Source: Streptomyces sp. WMMB303 (lineage in GTDB: Bacteria > Actinomycetota > Actinomycetes > Streptomycetales > Streptomycetaceae). Taken from it: 64,000 nucleotides of DNA. The stretch spans positions 4,948,501-5,012,500 of the forward strand of contig NZ_JARKIN010000001.1 in assembly GCF_029351045.1 (NCBI RefSeq), given 5' to 3'. Both the position numbers and the translations under genes were made by a program. Of this stretch, positions 10,863-19,410 are shown piece by piece; within the stretch, counting starts at the first letter, position 1; every line of letters starts with the position of its first letter. Below the pieces are notes generated by a model. It saw nothing but the letters and a program-made list of their open reading frames with translations. It was not told the origin of the DNA and made no database searches.

Positions 10863-11680
10863 TTTCCTCCGACCCCCATCAGCCCCTGAACCAGGGCACG
10901 ACGAGCGAACAGGTAGACGAGCAGGATGGGGAGCATGGACAGGACGACCGCGGCGAGCAGACCGGGAGTGTCGACGCCGTGCTCGGTCTGGAACTCGTAG
11001 AGCCCCAGGGTGATCACTTTGGTCTCGGCGGACTGTGTCAGCACCAGGGGGAAGAGGAAGCCGTTCCACGCCTGGAGTGCGGAGAAGACGATGATCGTCG
11101 CGAGGCCGCTTCTGGACAGTGGCAGCACCAGTTGGAAGAAGATCCGTCGTGACGAGGCGCCGTCCACCGTCATGGCCTCGTACAGGTCGGGGGTGATGTC
11201 CCGCATCACCCCGGTGAGGATCAGGGCGCACACCGGCATGGCGAAGGCCGCCGTCGGGAGGATGACGCCGATGAGGTTGTCGTAGAGACCGGCCTCGCTG
11301 ATGACGAAGAACATCGGGACGATGACTGCCTGCGAGGGGATCGCCAGGCCCAGGAGGAACAGCCGGAAGACCGTGGAGGCGATCCGGCCCCGGCTTCTGA
11401 CGATCGTGTACGCCAGTGGCGGGACGAGGAGGAGGACGATTCCCACCACGCAGGCCGTGACGATGACGGTGTTGAGGAAGTACTGCGCGAAGCCGCTGTT
11501 GAGGTCCTTGATGTAGTTGTCGAGCGTGAGGTGCTCGGGGAAGGCCAGTGGGCCGTTCGCTGCGTAGTCGGGGCGCGACTGGAACGTGGCGATCAGCATC
11601 ACGTACAGCGGCAGGCCCACCACGAGGAGCCAGAGGCCTGAGCCGAAGCCGGCGAGGTGGTTGGGACGGCTCTTGCTCAC
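10859..11680 (-). CDS. Carbohydrate ABC transporter permease (MalG-type)
   Basis: GTG 11680 overlaps the upstream permease stop as GTGA and gives 273 residues; the longer open frame is not used. Six membrane segments are visible. The inner-membrane EAA loop reads EAMTVDGASSRRIFFQLVLP, matching the consensus EAA---G---------I-LP that docks on the ATPase. It pairs with the MalF-type permease encoded just upstream. No ATPase is encoded in the operon, so a shared MsiK-type ATPase elsewhere in the genome is expected, as for other Streptomyces sugar importers. Confidence 0.93.
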   Translation of the reverse strand: MSKSRPNHLAGFGSGLWLLVVGLPLYVMLIATFQSRPDYAANGPLAFPEHLTLDNYIKDLNSGFAQYFLNTVIVTACVVGIVLLLVPPLAYTIVRSRGRIASTVFRLFLLGLAIPSQAVIVPMFFVISEAGLYDNLIGVILPTAAFAMPVCALILTGVMRDITPDLYEAMTVDGASSRRIFFQLVLPLSRSGLATIIVFSALQAWNGFLFPLVLTQSAETKVITLGLYEFQTEHGVDTPGLLAAVVLSMLPILLVYLFARRALVQGLMGVGGK

Positions 11681-12648
11681 AGTCCCTCCATGGTGCTGCG
11701 CATCTTGTCGTAGCCCGAGAGTCGCGCGACGATCAACGAGATCAGTGTGGAGACGAGAACCAGGAGGAGGGCGATGGCGGATGCCGATCCGTAGTCGAAG
11801 CTCTTGAACGCCTTCTGGTACATGTAGTACGCACTGATGGTGGTGTCGCTCCCCGGCCCGCCCTGGGTCAGGATGAGCACGGTGTCGAAGGTCGTGAGCC
11901 CGCCGACCACCATGAGAATCGTCGAAGTGATGATCGCGTTGCGTAGCTGCGGCAGGGTGACATGGAAGAACTGCCGCACACGTCCGGCACCGTCGATCTC
12001 CGCCGCCTGGTAGAGCACCGGCGGCACCGCGCGCGCCGCGCCTTGATAGATCAGCGTGTGCAGCGGGGTGAACTGCCAGGTGCTGACGAAGACCAGGACG
12101 GCGATCGCGCTGGACTGCGTCCCGAACAGGTTTCCGTCGCCGAACAACCAGGGCACCTGCGCGGGGACCCCGAGGTTGGGGTCGAGAAGGGCGCGCCACA
12201 GTACGGACACCGCCGCGATGGAGAGCAGCAGCGGGACGACGTAGATGGCGGACAGGACGGCCCGGTTGCGCTGGTGCCCCGCCGCCCAGACTCCGAGCAG
12301 GATGCTCAGCGCGGTCTGGACGATGACGCCGAGCGCGGTGATCAGGACGCTCAGCCAGAGGCTCTTGGCCATGAGGGGATCGTCGAGGAGCGTCCGCCAG
12401 TTGGCGAGGCCGACGAACTCCGGATCGCTCAGACCGTCCCAGGCCGTGAAGGACAGCACAGCGACCATGATGAGCGGGATGATGGCGAAGAGGCCGAAGA
12501 AGACAGCTGCGGGGGCCGCCCAGAGCAGTCCCGGACGGCCCGCTCCGTAGCGGGACGGGGTGGCCTTCCTGACCGTCCCGTTGTTCTTCCGGGGGATGGC
12601 GGTTCGGGTCATGTCATGGGTTCCGGGTTCGGATTCGGATGCGCTCAC
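11677..12648 (-). CDS. Carbohydrate ABC transporter permease (MalF-type)
   Basis: A 323-residue protein with a hydrophilic N-terminal tail and six membrane segments starting at PGLLWAAPAAVFFGLFAIIP. The EAA loop reads QAAEIDGAGRVRQFFHVTLP. The GTG start overlaps the binding-protein stop as GTGA; an internal ATG at 12612 is possible. It forms the heterodimeric sugar channel with the next gene's product. The complex should import an oligosaccharide captured by the lipoprotein encoded first in the operon. Confidence 0.93.
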   Translation of the reverse strand: MSASESEPGTHDMTRTAIPRKNNGTVRKATPSRYGAGRPGLLWAAPAAVFFGLFAIIPLIMVAVLSFTAWDGLSDPEFVGLANWRTLLDDPLMAKSLWLSVLITALGVIVQTALSILLGVWAAGHQRNRAVLSAIYVVPLLLSIAAVSVLWRALLDPNLGVPAQVPWLFGDGNLFGTQSSAIAVLVFVSTWQFTPLHTLIYQGAARAVPPVLYQAAEIDGAGRVRQFFHVTLPQLRNAIITSTILMVVGGLTTFDTVLILTQGGPGSDTTISAYYMYQKAFKSFDYGSASAIALLLVLVSTLISLIVARLSGYDKMRSTMEGL

Positions 12649-13946
12649 GAGGTCGGCAACGCCTGCATCGCCTCGATGAAGGTGTTCTCGTCCGTCGAGC
12701 CGTTGAAGAACTGCTGGAGGGCCCGGTACATCGCGGTGGCCGCCGACTGGGGGTAGGCCTGGTCCCAGGAGAGCTGGAAAGCCGGGGCGTTCTCGACCAT
12801 GTCGTACTGAAGCTTCGCGAACTTCGGGCTGGCGGCGGTGTCCAGGAACTGTTCGGTGTTCGTCGTGGTGGGCAGGTTGCCGATACCGAGCTGCGCCTTG
12901 ACGAACTGGTCCGAGTACATGAGCTTCAAGAACTCGGCGACGGCGTCCGGGTGTTTGGTCTTCTTCAGCACCGAGTAGAAATTGTTGGTATTGCCGACGA
13001 GGTTGTCCCGATTCCCCTTGCCCCCCTCGACGGCGGGAAAGGCGCCGTATCCGAGGTCGCTCTTCGCGAACTCAGGGTGCGCGTCCTGCTGTGTCGAGTA
13101 CTCCCAGGAGCCCATCAGCTCGAAGCCGGCTTTGCCGGCTGCCAGGAGCGTCGGGGAGCCCTGGTCGGTGAACTTGACCGAGTCGTAGTTGGTGCCGAAG
13201 GCCCCGGCATCGACCAGTTCCCTGATCTTGCCCAGTGCCTTGCGGCTGTCCGGGCTCGCCCAGGCACTCTTGTCGCCGTCCAGGGCCTTCTGGAAGAGCC
13301 CCGGGCCGGCGATGCGGTCGTAGAGGTACTCGAACCACATCAGGGTCGGCCAGCGGTCTCCGCCGCCCAGTGCGATCGGGGTGACACCGTCGGCCTTCAG
13401 CGCCTCGACCGCCTCCAACAGCTCGTCCCAGGTCTTCGGGGGCTGAACGCCCGCCTTCCTGAGGACCTCGCCGTTGTTGAACAGCAGCACAGGCTGCGTG
13501 CCGCGCATGGGGATCCCGTAGGACTTGCCGTCGACCACGGCACTGTTGAACACCGACGGCAGGAACTTCGCCTTGAGGTCGGGGTTTTTGGCGACGAAGG
13601 GGTCCAGTGGGAGCAGCAGACCTGCGTCGACGAACGGCTTGATGCTGCCACCGCCCCAGTTGAAGAAGACGTCCGGGGCCTGCTTGCTCCTGATGATCGT
13701 CTGCAGCTTCGCCTGATAGTCGGCGCCCGGGATCGTGTCCAGGACGACCTTCACCTCCGACGTCTTGTTGAAGGTGGCGACGAGCTCTTTCTCGACCTTG
13801 TTCGCGGCGTCCCCGTAGACCAGGACGTGGATGGCGTCATCGCCGGCCGCGTCGGAGCCTCCTCCGCATCCGGACAGGGATACCACCAGGGCCAGCGCCG
13901 CACCACCGACGAGAACGGTCCGGGAGAACCGTGCGCGTTGCTTCAT
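12645..13946 (-). CDS. Extracellular sugar-binding lipoprotein of an ABC importer
   Basis: The 433-residue protein begins with a lipoprotein signal (MKQRARFSRT, hydrophobic core, lipobox LSGC with lipidated Cys27). The body is a family 1 solute-binding protein: IHVLVYGDAANKVEKELVAT near the N-terminus, then QAPDVFFNWGGG and the C-terminal TNTEQFLDT region. Anchored outside the membrane, it delivers sugar to the two permeases. It is the first gene of the operon and lies behind a promoter with LacI-type operators. A GH3 enzyme at the operon end suggests a beta-linked oligosaccharide as ligand. Confidence 0.94.
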   Translation of the reverse strand: MKQRARFSRTVLVGGAALALVVSLSGCGGGSDAAGDDAIHVLVYGDAANKVEKELVATFNKTSEVKVVLDTIPGADYQAKLQTIIRSKQAPDVFFNWGGGSIKPFVDAGLLLPLDPFVAKNPDLKAKFLPSVFNSAVVDGKSYGIPMRGTQPVLLFNNGEVLRKAGVQPPKTWDELLEAVEALKADGVTPIALGGGDRWPTLMWFEYLYDRIAGPGLFQKALDGDKSAWASPDSRKALGKIRELVDAGAFGTNYDSVKFTDQGSPTLLAAGKAGFELMGSWEYSTQQDAHPEFAKSDLGYGAFPAVEGGKGNRDNLVGNTNNFYSVLKKTKHPDAVAEFLKLMYSDQFVKAQLGIGNLPTTTNTEQFLDTAASPKFAKLQYDMVENAPAFQLSWDQAYPQSAATAMYRALQQFFNGSTDENTFIEAMQALPTS

Positions 13947-13958
13947 CGACCCGCCTCT

Positions 13959-14029
13959 CGAAACTGTTTCGGAGTACTTTCCGAAACTTCTTGACTGGGG
14001 ACGCTAGGACTCGGCATCTGGGGGGTCAA
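13959..14029 (-). promoter_or_regulatory. Sugar-operon promoter with LacI-type operators
   Basis: On the minus strand a -35 TTGACC (14029-14024) and -10 TAGCGT (14006-14001) are separated by exactly 17 bases and point at the binding-protein gene. Just downstream is the perfect palindrome CGAAACTGTTTCG (13959-13971). A second inverted pair, GTTTCGG and CCGAAAC, lies at 13966-13972 and 13981-13987. Palindromes with a GAAAC half-site are typical LacI-family operators. Binding by the divergent LacI protein is inferred. Confidence 0.75.
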
Positions 14030-14098
14030 CCCTCGGTCATCGCGTTATCCAAGCGTTACCTTCCGGCGCCGCTCGGACCGTGCTCTATGCTCCTGGGC

Positions 14099-15118
14099 AT
14101 GCGCGATGACGAGGAGACGGGCCGCATCACTCTGGCGCAGGTTGCCGAACGGGCAGGCGTCTCCATCTCGACAGTTTCGAAAGTCCTCAACGGGAGACAG
14201 GATGTGGCGGCCCCCACCCGTATGAAGGTGGAACACCTGCTGGAGGCCTACGCGTACCGACGCACCACACGGTCCGCCGGCGAGGCGCCCCTCATCGAGA
14301 TCGTGTTCCACGAGCTGGAGAGCATCTGGGCGATGGAGCTGATCCGGGGAGTGGAGAACATCGCCAAGGTCCACGACGCCGGAGTCGTCCTCACCGAGAG
14401 CGGAACCCGCCACGCGCCCGGCCCCGACTGGACGGAAGCGATGCTCCAACGTCGACCGCTCGGCGTCATCCTGGTCCTCTCCACCCTGCCCGACGAAGTG
14501 AAACAACAACTCAGGGCGCGTTCCATCCCGTTCGTCATCGTCGATCCGGCGGGCGACCCGGACCCCGACGTGCCCTCGGTCGGCTCCGCCAACTGGAACG
14601 GCGGCCTGGCTGCCACCCGCCACCTCATCGAGTCGGGACACCAACGCATCGGGATCGTCACCGGACCCGAGGACATGCTCTGCTCCCTGGCACGCCTGGA
14701 CGGCTTCCGCTCGGCCATGTCGATGGGAGGATTGGAGGTGGACCCCGAACTCGTCATGTTCGGTGACTTCCATGTGGAGGGCGGATACGAGCGCGCCGCC
14801 GAGATGCTGGCCCTGCCCCAGCGGCCCACCGCGATCTTCGCCGGCAGCGACCTCCAGGCACTCGGCGTGCTCGAAGCCGCCCGGGTCCAGGGCCTGCGCG
14901 TCCCCCACGATCTGTCCGTGGTCGGCTACGACGACGTGTCCATCGCCCGCTGGGCCAGCCCGGCTCTGACCACGGTCCACCAGCCGCTGCGCCAGATGGC
15001 GGAGGAGGCCACCCAGATGCTGATGCGGCTACGGGCCCAGGAGCCGGTGGCCACGCGACTGGAACTGGCCACGAGCATGGTCGTACGCAACAGCACCGCG
15101 CCACCCCCGCCGGTGTGA
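14099..15118 (+). CDS. LacI-family transcriptional repressor of the sugar operon
   Basis: ATG 14099 (339 residues) puts the HTH ITLAQVAERAGVSISTVSKV close to the N-terminus, as usual in this family; ATG 14087 is possible and neither has a clear ribosome site. The hinge region and a periplasmic-binding-protein-like effector core follow (RIGIVTGPED, then PTAIFAGSDLQALGVLEAAR and DLSVVGYDDVSIARW). It is divergent from the importer/hydrolase operon. It most likely represses that operon until an imported sugar binds. The extended frame to 13931 would overlap the operon's first gene and is rejected. Confidence 0.9.
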   Translation: MRDDEETGRITLAQVAERAGVSISTVSKVLNGRQDVAAPTRMKVEHLLEAYAYRRTTRSAGEAPLIEIVFHELESIWAMELIRGVENIAKVHDAGVVLTESGTRHAPGPDWTEAMLQRRPLGVILVLSTLPDEVKQQLRARSIPFVIVDPAGDPDPDVPSVGSANWNGGLAATRHLIESGHQRIGIVTGPEDMLCSLARLDGFRSAMSMGGLEVDPELVMFGDFHVEGGYERAAEMLALPQRPTAIFAGSDLQALGVLEAARVQGLRVPHDLSVVGYDDVSIARWASPALTTVHQPLRQMAEEATQMLMRLRAQEPVATRLELATSMVVRNSTAPPPPV

Positions 15119-15189
15119 AGGACCCCGAACCTCATGCGGCAGAGTCTGGCCCGCATCCCGCGTACCGCTTCCTGAACCTGATCCCGCCC

Positions 15190-15579
15190 TTACCGCACGA
15201 CGACGGGGACCCAGGCCGACAGGTGCTTGGCGATGGCCGGTACCTCGGTGTTGTCCTGCGCGACGTCCTCGACGAACGGACCGGCGGTGGGGACGGGCGG
15301 CGGCGCGGTACCCGCACTGACGCCGTTGAACCGCAGGAAGACGCGCATGGCGAGCCAAACGGTGCGCTTATTGCCGTCGATCAGCGCGTGGTTGCGGGCG
15401 ACGGAGTGCAGCAGCGCCGCGCCCTTCTCGTGCAGTGTGGGGTACAGCTCGGCTCCGAACACGTTTGTCCGGGGCCGCTCGACCGCCGACACCAGAAGGC
15501 CCATGTCACGCACACTGTGCTCGGTACCGTTGACCGTGCGGGCGACGACCAGGATCTCGTCGATCCGGATGTGGCGCAC
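15190..15579 (-). CDS. Doc-type toxin (Fic/Doc family)
   Basis: A 129-residue protein of typical Doc length. The catalytic loop is HALIDGNKR (His64 to Arg72), matching the Doc signature HxFx(D/E)GNKR that transfers phosphate to EF-Tu in the model system. The upstream helical region (VRDMGLLVSAVERPRTNVFG) and C-terminal helix (VPAIAKHLSAW) are also family-typical. It starts six bases after the antitoxin-like gene. The catalytic residues all look intact, so the toxin is probably functional. It converges on the LacI gene. Confidence 0.87.
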   Translation of the reverse strand: MRHIRIDEILVVARTVNGTEHSVRDMGLLVSAVERPRTNVFGAELYPTLHEKGAALLHSVARNHALIDGNKRTVWLAMRVFLRFNGVSAGTAPPPVPTAGPFVEDVAQDNTEVPAIAKHLSAWVPVVVR

Positions 15580-15585
15580 GCCGGT

Positions 15586-15783
15586 TCACTCCAGGTAGTC
15601 CAGGATCTCCGCGTCGCTGTCCATCAGCTCGGCCAGGACGTCGTCGACCTTCAGCTCCGCCCGGTCCTGAGCGTCACGGATGGCCTCGACAGCGAGTTCC
15701 TGCTTGCTGCGGCCCTCAGCCCACCCGGCATCCGACCCCCAGTTCAGGCCCCCTTCCCCACCGGCTCCAGAATGGCCACGCAC
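15586..15783 (-). CDS. Antitoxin of the Doc pair, N-terminally truncated
   Basis: The last 46 residues (WAEGRSKQELAVEAIRDAQD to the end) look like the helical part of a ribbon-helix-helix antitoxin that precedes doc in actinobacteria, including the acidic tail DVLAELMDSDAEILDYLE that would bind the toxin. The expected N-terminal beta-strand, which makes the DNA-binding ribbon, is missing. It is replaced by a Gly-rich stretch read from the 3' end of the methyltransferase gene in another frame. Possible starts are ATG 15783 or CTG 15747, which overlaps the upstream stop as CTGA. Toxin neutralisation may survive; DNA autoregulation probably does not. Confidence 0.55.
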   Translation of the reverse strand: MRGHSGAGGEGGLNWGSDAGWAEGRSKQELAVEAIRDAQDRAELKVDDVLAELMDSDAEILDYLE

Positions 15784-17087
15784 TCCACATGGTGCGTCAT
15801 CGGAAACAGGTCGAAGGCGCGCAGGAAGCGGGGGCGGTAGCCGGCGGTGGCGAAGTAGGAGAGGTCGCGGGCGAGGGCGGCCGGGTCGCAGGCGACGTAG
15901 GCGATACGGCGCGGGCCGAGTGCGGTGATCTGGTCGACGATGTGCTTGCCCGCGCCGGTCCGGGGCGGGTCGAGGACGACGAGGTCGGCCTCGGTGATGC
16001 CGGTACGCGGCAGGACCTTGTCGACCTTGCCGTGCTCGATGCGCACCCGGGGGAAGTCCTCGAGGTTCTTGCGGGCGTCCGCTACCGCCCGCTTGCCCGA
16101 CTCGATGCCGAGCACCGCGCCCTTCTCGCCGAGGCGGTCGGCCAGCGCTCCGGCGAACAGGCCGACGCCGCAGTACAGGTCCAGTGCCGTCTCGCCCTTG
16201 CGGGGGGTGAGGCCGCGCATCACGGCGTCCACCAGGACCTCGGCGGCGCGGGGGTGGACCTGCCAGAAGCCGCCCTCACCGATGCGCCAGGTGCGTCCGT
16301 CGGCGCGCTCGCGGACGAAGTCGCGGCCGTGGACGCGGTGTACGGCGCGGTCCTTCTCGCCCACCCGGAGGACGGAGACCTCGCGGTTCAGCTCCACGAG
16401 GGGCAGCCGGCCGCCGGGGCGGGGGGTGAGGACGACCTGGCGGTCCGCGGAGCCGGTGGCGGCGATGGCGTCGACGGTGGCGATCTGCGGCCACTCGCGG
16501 TCCTCGATGCCGAGCTCCTCGACCTCGGGCGCGGCGATCAGGCAGTGGTCGATGCGCTGCACCTCGTGCGAGCGGTGCTTGAGCAGTCCGGCGTGACCGT
16601 CGTCATCGATGGTGTAACGCATACGGGTGCGCCAGGCCGGGACCTCGCCAGGGGCGACCTTGTCGCCCGGGGCGGGCTCGACCGTGCCGTCCCAGGAGAC
16701 GTCCTCGGGGGTCAGCCCGGCGAGCCGCTGGAGCTGTTCGGTGAGCACGTCGGCCTTGAGGCGCCGCTGGGCGCCGGGCTTGACGTGCTGCCAGTCGCAG
16801 CCGCCGCAGCGCCCGGGGCCCGAGAAGGGGCAGGGTGCCTCGACGCGGTCCTTGGCCGGTTCCAGGATGTCGACGGCGTCGGCCCGCAGGAAGCGCGAGT
16901 CGGTGCGGCCCTCGGTCACCCGGGCGACGACCCGCTCGCCGGGCAGCGTGTGCCGGACGAAGAGCACCTGGCCGCCACCGGTACGGGCGACGCAGTGGCC
17001 GCCGTGCGCCACCGGGCCGACCTCGACCTCGTACTCCTCCCCCACCAGGGAGGGGGCGAGCTCTTCGGACGCGCTGGCTTCGGGCAT
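15744..17087 (-). CDS. TrmA/RlmD-family RNA (uracil-5)-methyltransferase
   Basis: The 447-residue protein has an N-terminal TRAM RNA-binding domain (about residues 15-70). A [4Fe-4S] cysteine cluster follows (Cys86, Cys94, Cys97 in CPFSGPGRCGGC, plus a later Cys in RIDHCLIAAP). The C-terminal Rossmann domain carries the SAM loop DLYCGVGLFAGAL, the LDPPRTGAGK motif and the catalytic cysteine in YVACDPAALARDL. It methylates a uridine C5 in rRNA or tRNA; the exact site cannot be decided. It follows the KimA-type permease on the same strand by about 130 bases. Confidence 0.93.
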   Translation of the reverse strand: MPEASASEELAPSLVGEEYEVEVGPVAHGGHCVARTGGGQVLFVRHTLPGERVVARVTEGRTDSRFLRADAVDILEPAKDRVEAPCPFSGPGRCGGCDWQHVKPGAQRRLKADVLTEQLQRLAGLTPEDVSWDGTVEPAPGDKVAPGEVPAWRTRMRYTIDDDGHAGLLKHRSHEVQRIDHCLIAAPEVEELGIEDREWPQIATVDAIAATGSADRQVVLTPRPGGRLPLVELNREVSVLRVGEKDRAVHRVHGRDFVRERADGRTWRIGEGGFWQVHPRAAEVLVDAVMRGLTPRKGETALDLYCGVGLFAGALADRLGEKGAVLGIESGKRAVADARKNLEDFPRVRIEHGKVDKVLPRTGITEADLVVLDPPRTGAGKHIVDQITALGPRRIAYVACDPAALARDLSYFATAGYRPRFLRAFDLFPMTHHVECVAILEPVGKGA

Positions 17088-17220
17088 CGGGGCGTGGCTC
17101 CAAACGACTGGAAGAACTGAGGAACGGCTGGGCGACGACGGGAACGGGAGGTCCGGGGCGCCGCGCGGCGGGATGCGGGTCCGGCCGAGCGGGCGGGCCG
17201 CCGGGCCGCAGCCGCCGAGT

Positions 17221-19341
17221 CTACTTCCCGCGCTGCCGGGTCAGGCTCCCCGGCGGCCCGGACCCGTTCCCGGGGCCCTTGCCGCCTTTGCCGCCCTTGC
17301 CGCCGTCCTTCTGGGACTTCCGCGGCTGGATGACGGGACCGCGGCGCACGGAGCCGGGCGCGTTCCACTGCTCGCGGCGCCTGGCCCGCTTCTTGGCCAG
17401 CTCGGAGGACTCCAGCTGATAGGGCACCGAGGTGACCATGACGCCGGGTGTGAACAGCAGCCGGCCCTTGAGCCGCAACGCGCTCTGGTTGTGCAGCAGG
17501 TGCTCGTACCAGTGGCCGACCACGTACTCCGGGATGAAGACGCTCACCACGTCGCGGGGCTGCTCCTGGCGCAGCCGCTTCACGTAGTCGATGACGGGGC
17601 GCGAGATCTCCCGGTAGGGCGAGTCGAGGATGGTGAGCGGGATGTCGATGCCACTCTCCTCCCACTCCCTGCGGAGCTGCTCCGTCTCGTCCTGGTCCAT
17701 GTTGACGGTGACGGCTTCGAGGGTGTCGGCGCGCAGCAGCTTGGCGTAGCGCAGGGCGCGCAGCGTGGGTTTGTGGATCTTGGATACGAGCACGAAGGAG
17801 TGCACCCGCGAGGGGCGCAGCTTCGCCTCGGTGGGGTCCTCGGCCGCCAGTTCCTCGGACACTCCGTCGTAGTGCCGGCGGATGGCGGTCATCACGACGT
17901 AGAAGAGTCCCATGCCGACCAGGGAGACCCACGCGCCGTGGGAGAACTTCGTCACCAGCACCACTACCAGCACCAGCCCGGTGAAGAAGGCTCCGAAGGT
18001 GTTGATGGCGCGGGAGCGGTGCATGCGGTGGCGGTGCGCGGAGTCGGTCTCCGTGCCGAGCAGCCGGTTCCAGTGCCGGACCATGCCGATCTGGCTGAGG
18101 GTGAAGGAGACGAACACGCCCACGATGTAGAGCTGGATCAGGCGGGTGGAGTCGGCCCCGTAGACGACCACGAGTATGATCGCGGCGCCGGCGAGCAGCA
18201 CGATGCCGTTGGAGAAGGTGAGCCGGTCGCCGCGGGTGTGCAACTGCCGCGGCAGGTAGCGGTCCTGCGCCAGGATGGAGCCCAGCAGCGGGAAGCCGTT
18301 GTAGGCGGTGTTGGCGGCCAGGAACAGTACCAGCGCGGTGGCCGCGGCCAGGTAGACGAAGGGGAGCGTCCCGTCGCCGAAGACCGCGGCCGCCACCTGG
18401 GAGATGACGGGGTTCTGGGTGTAGTCGGCGCCCGCGGGCCGGCCGTCGATCAGCAGGTCCTTGGCCGGGTTCTCCGCCATCCGCACCTTGGTGGCCAGCG
18501 CCAGCGCGATGATGCCGCAGAACATGGTGACCGCCAGCACGCCCATCAGGGCCAGGGTGGTGGCGGCGTTCTTCGACTTGGGCTTGCGGAAGGCGGGCAC
18601 CCCGTTGCTGATCGCCTCGACGCCGGTGAGCGCCGCACAGCCGGAGGAGAAGGCCCGCAGCAGGAGGAAGGCCAGCGCGAACGCGCCCAGGCCGGACTGT
18701 TCGGTGTGGATCTCGTAGTCGGCGGTGGGGGCGCGCATCTCGTCGCCCAGGATGACTCCGCGCACCACCCCCCACACGAGCAGCCCGAAGACGCCCGCGA
18801 CGAAGCAGTAGGTCGGTACGGCGAACAGCTTGCCGGACTCGCGCACGCCCCGCAGGTTCATCAGCGTCAGCAGCACGATCACGGCGACGGCGCAGAACGT
18901 CTTGTGCTCGACGACGAACGGGATGGCCGAGCCGAGGTTCTCGACCCCGGAGGAGATCGAGACCGCCACGGTGAGCACGTAGTCGACCAGCAGTGCGCTG
19001 GCGACCGTCAGGCCCGCCCGGCGGCCGAGGTTCGTGGTCGCGACTTCGTAGTCCCCGCCCCCGCTCGGATACGCCCGGACGTTCTGCCGGTAGGAGGCCA
19101 CCACCGTGAACATCAGCACGACGACCGCGACCGCGATCCACGGGCTGAAGCTGTAGGCGGAGGCCCCCGCCACCGACAGGACCAGCAGCACCTCGCCCGG
19201 CGCGTACGCCACCGAGGACAGCGGGTCTGAGGCGAAGACGGGGAGGGCGAGACGCTTGGGAAGGAGCGTCTCGGCGAGCCTGTCGCTGCGCAGCGCCCTC
19301 CCGAGGAGAAGTCGTTTCGGTACGTCGGTCATCCTGGACAC
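17221..19341 (-). CDS. KimA-type potassium permease (APC superfamily)
   Basis: The 706-residue protein has twelve membrane segments and a long cytosolic C-terminus. Signatures recalled from Bacillus KimA are present: SDPLSSVAYAPGE (with Asp39 and Tyr46 in the K+-site positions), AYPSGGGDYEVA, LLVDYVLTVAVSIS, AFSSGCAALTGVEAISN and GDRLTFSNGI. The C-terminal universal-stress-like domain ends with HNQSALRLKG and VMVTSVPY, also as in KimA, where this domain binds c-di-AMP. The role is therefore probably high-affinity K+/proton uptake, not amino-acid transport. Divergent RCK genes next door support this. It starts at ATG 19341 or 19332. Confidence 0.82.
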   Translation of the reverse strand: MSRMTDVPKRLLLGRALRSDRLAETLLPKRLALPVFASDPLSSVAYAPGEVLLVLSVAGASAYSFSPWIAVAVVVLMFTVVASYRQNVRAYPSGGGDYEVATTNLGRRAGLTVASALLVDYVLTVAVSISSGVENLGSAIPFVVEHKTFCAVAVIVLLTLMNLRGVRESGKLFAVPTYCFVAGVFGLLVWGVVRGVILGDEMRAPTADYEIHTEQSGLGAFALAFLLLRAFSSGCAALTGVEAISNGVPAFRKPKSKNAATTLALMGVLAVTMFCGIIALALATKVRMAENPAKDLLIDGRPAGADYTQNPVISQVAAAVFGDGTLPFVYLAAATALVLFLAANTAYNGFPLLGSILAQDRYLPRQLHTRGDRLTFSNGIVLLAGAAIILVVVYGADSTRLIQLYIVGVFVSFTLSQIGMVRHWNRLLGTETDSAHRHRMHRSRAINTFGAFFTGLVLVVVLVTKFSHGAWVSLVGMGLFYVVMTAIRRHYDGVSEELAAEDPTEAKLRPSRVHSFVLVSKIHKPTLRALRYAKLLRADTLEAVTVNMDQDETEQLRREWEESGIDIPLTILDSPYREISRPVIDYVKRLRQEQPRDVVSVFIPEYVVGHWYEHLLHNQSALRLKGRLLFTPGVMVTSVPYQLESSELAKKRARRREQWNAPGSVRRGPVIQPRKSQKDGGKGGKGGKGPGNGSGPPGSLTRQRGK

Positions 19342-19410
19342 GCAGAGGATCGTATGCGGTCAGTCGTGCGATGCTGAGACGGCCCGCTGTACGGGACGAA
19401 GGGACGGGCG

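Noticed and set aside
8382-10889. Very long open frame antisense to the GH3 gene
   Set aside because: It has Gly/Arg/His-rich composition with no domain, and the other strand encodes a complete GH3 enzyme with catalytic motifs. Such shadows are expected at this GC content.
16627-19230. 867-codon frame antisense to the KimA-type gene and methyltransferase
   Set aside because: Composition is low-complexity Gly/His/Asp, it spans two real genes on the other strand, and no motif is seen.
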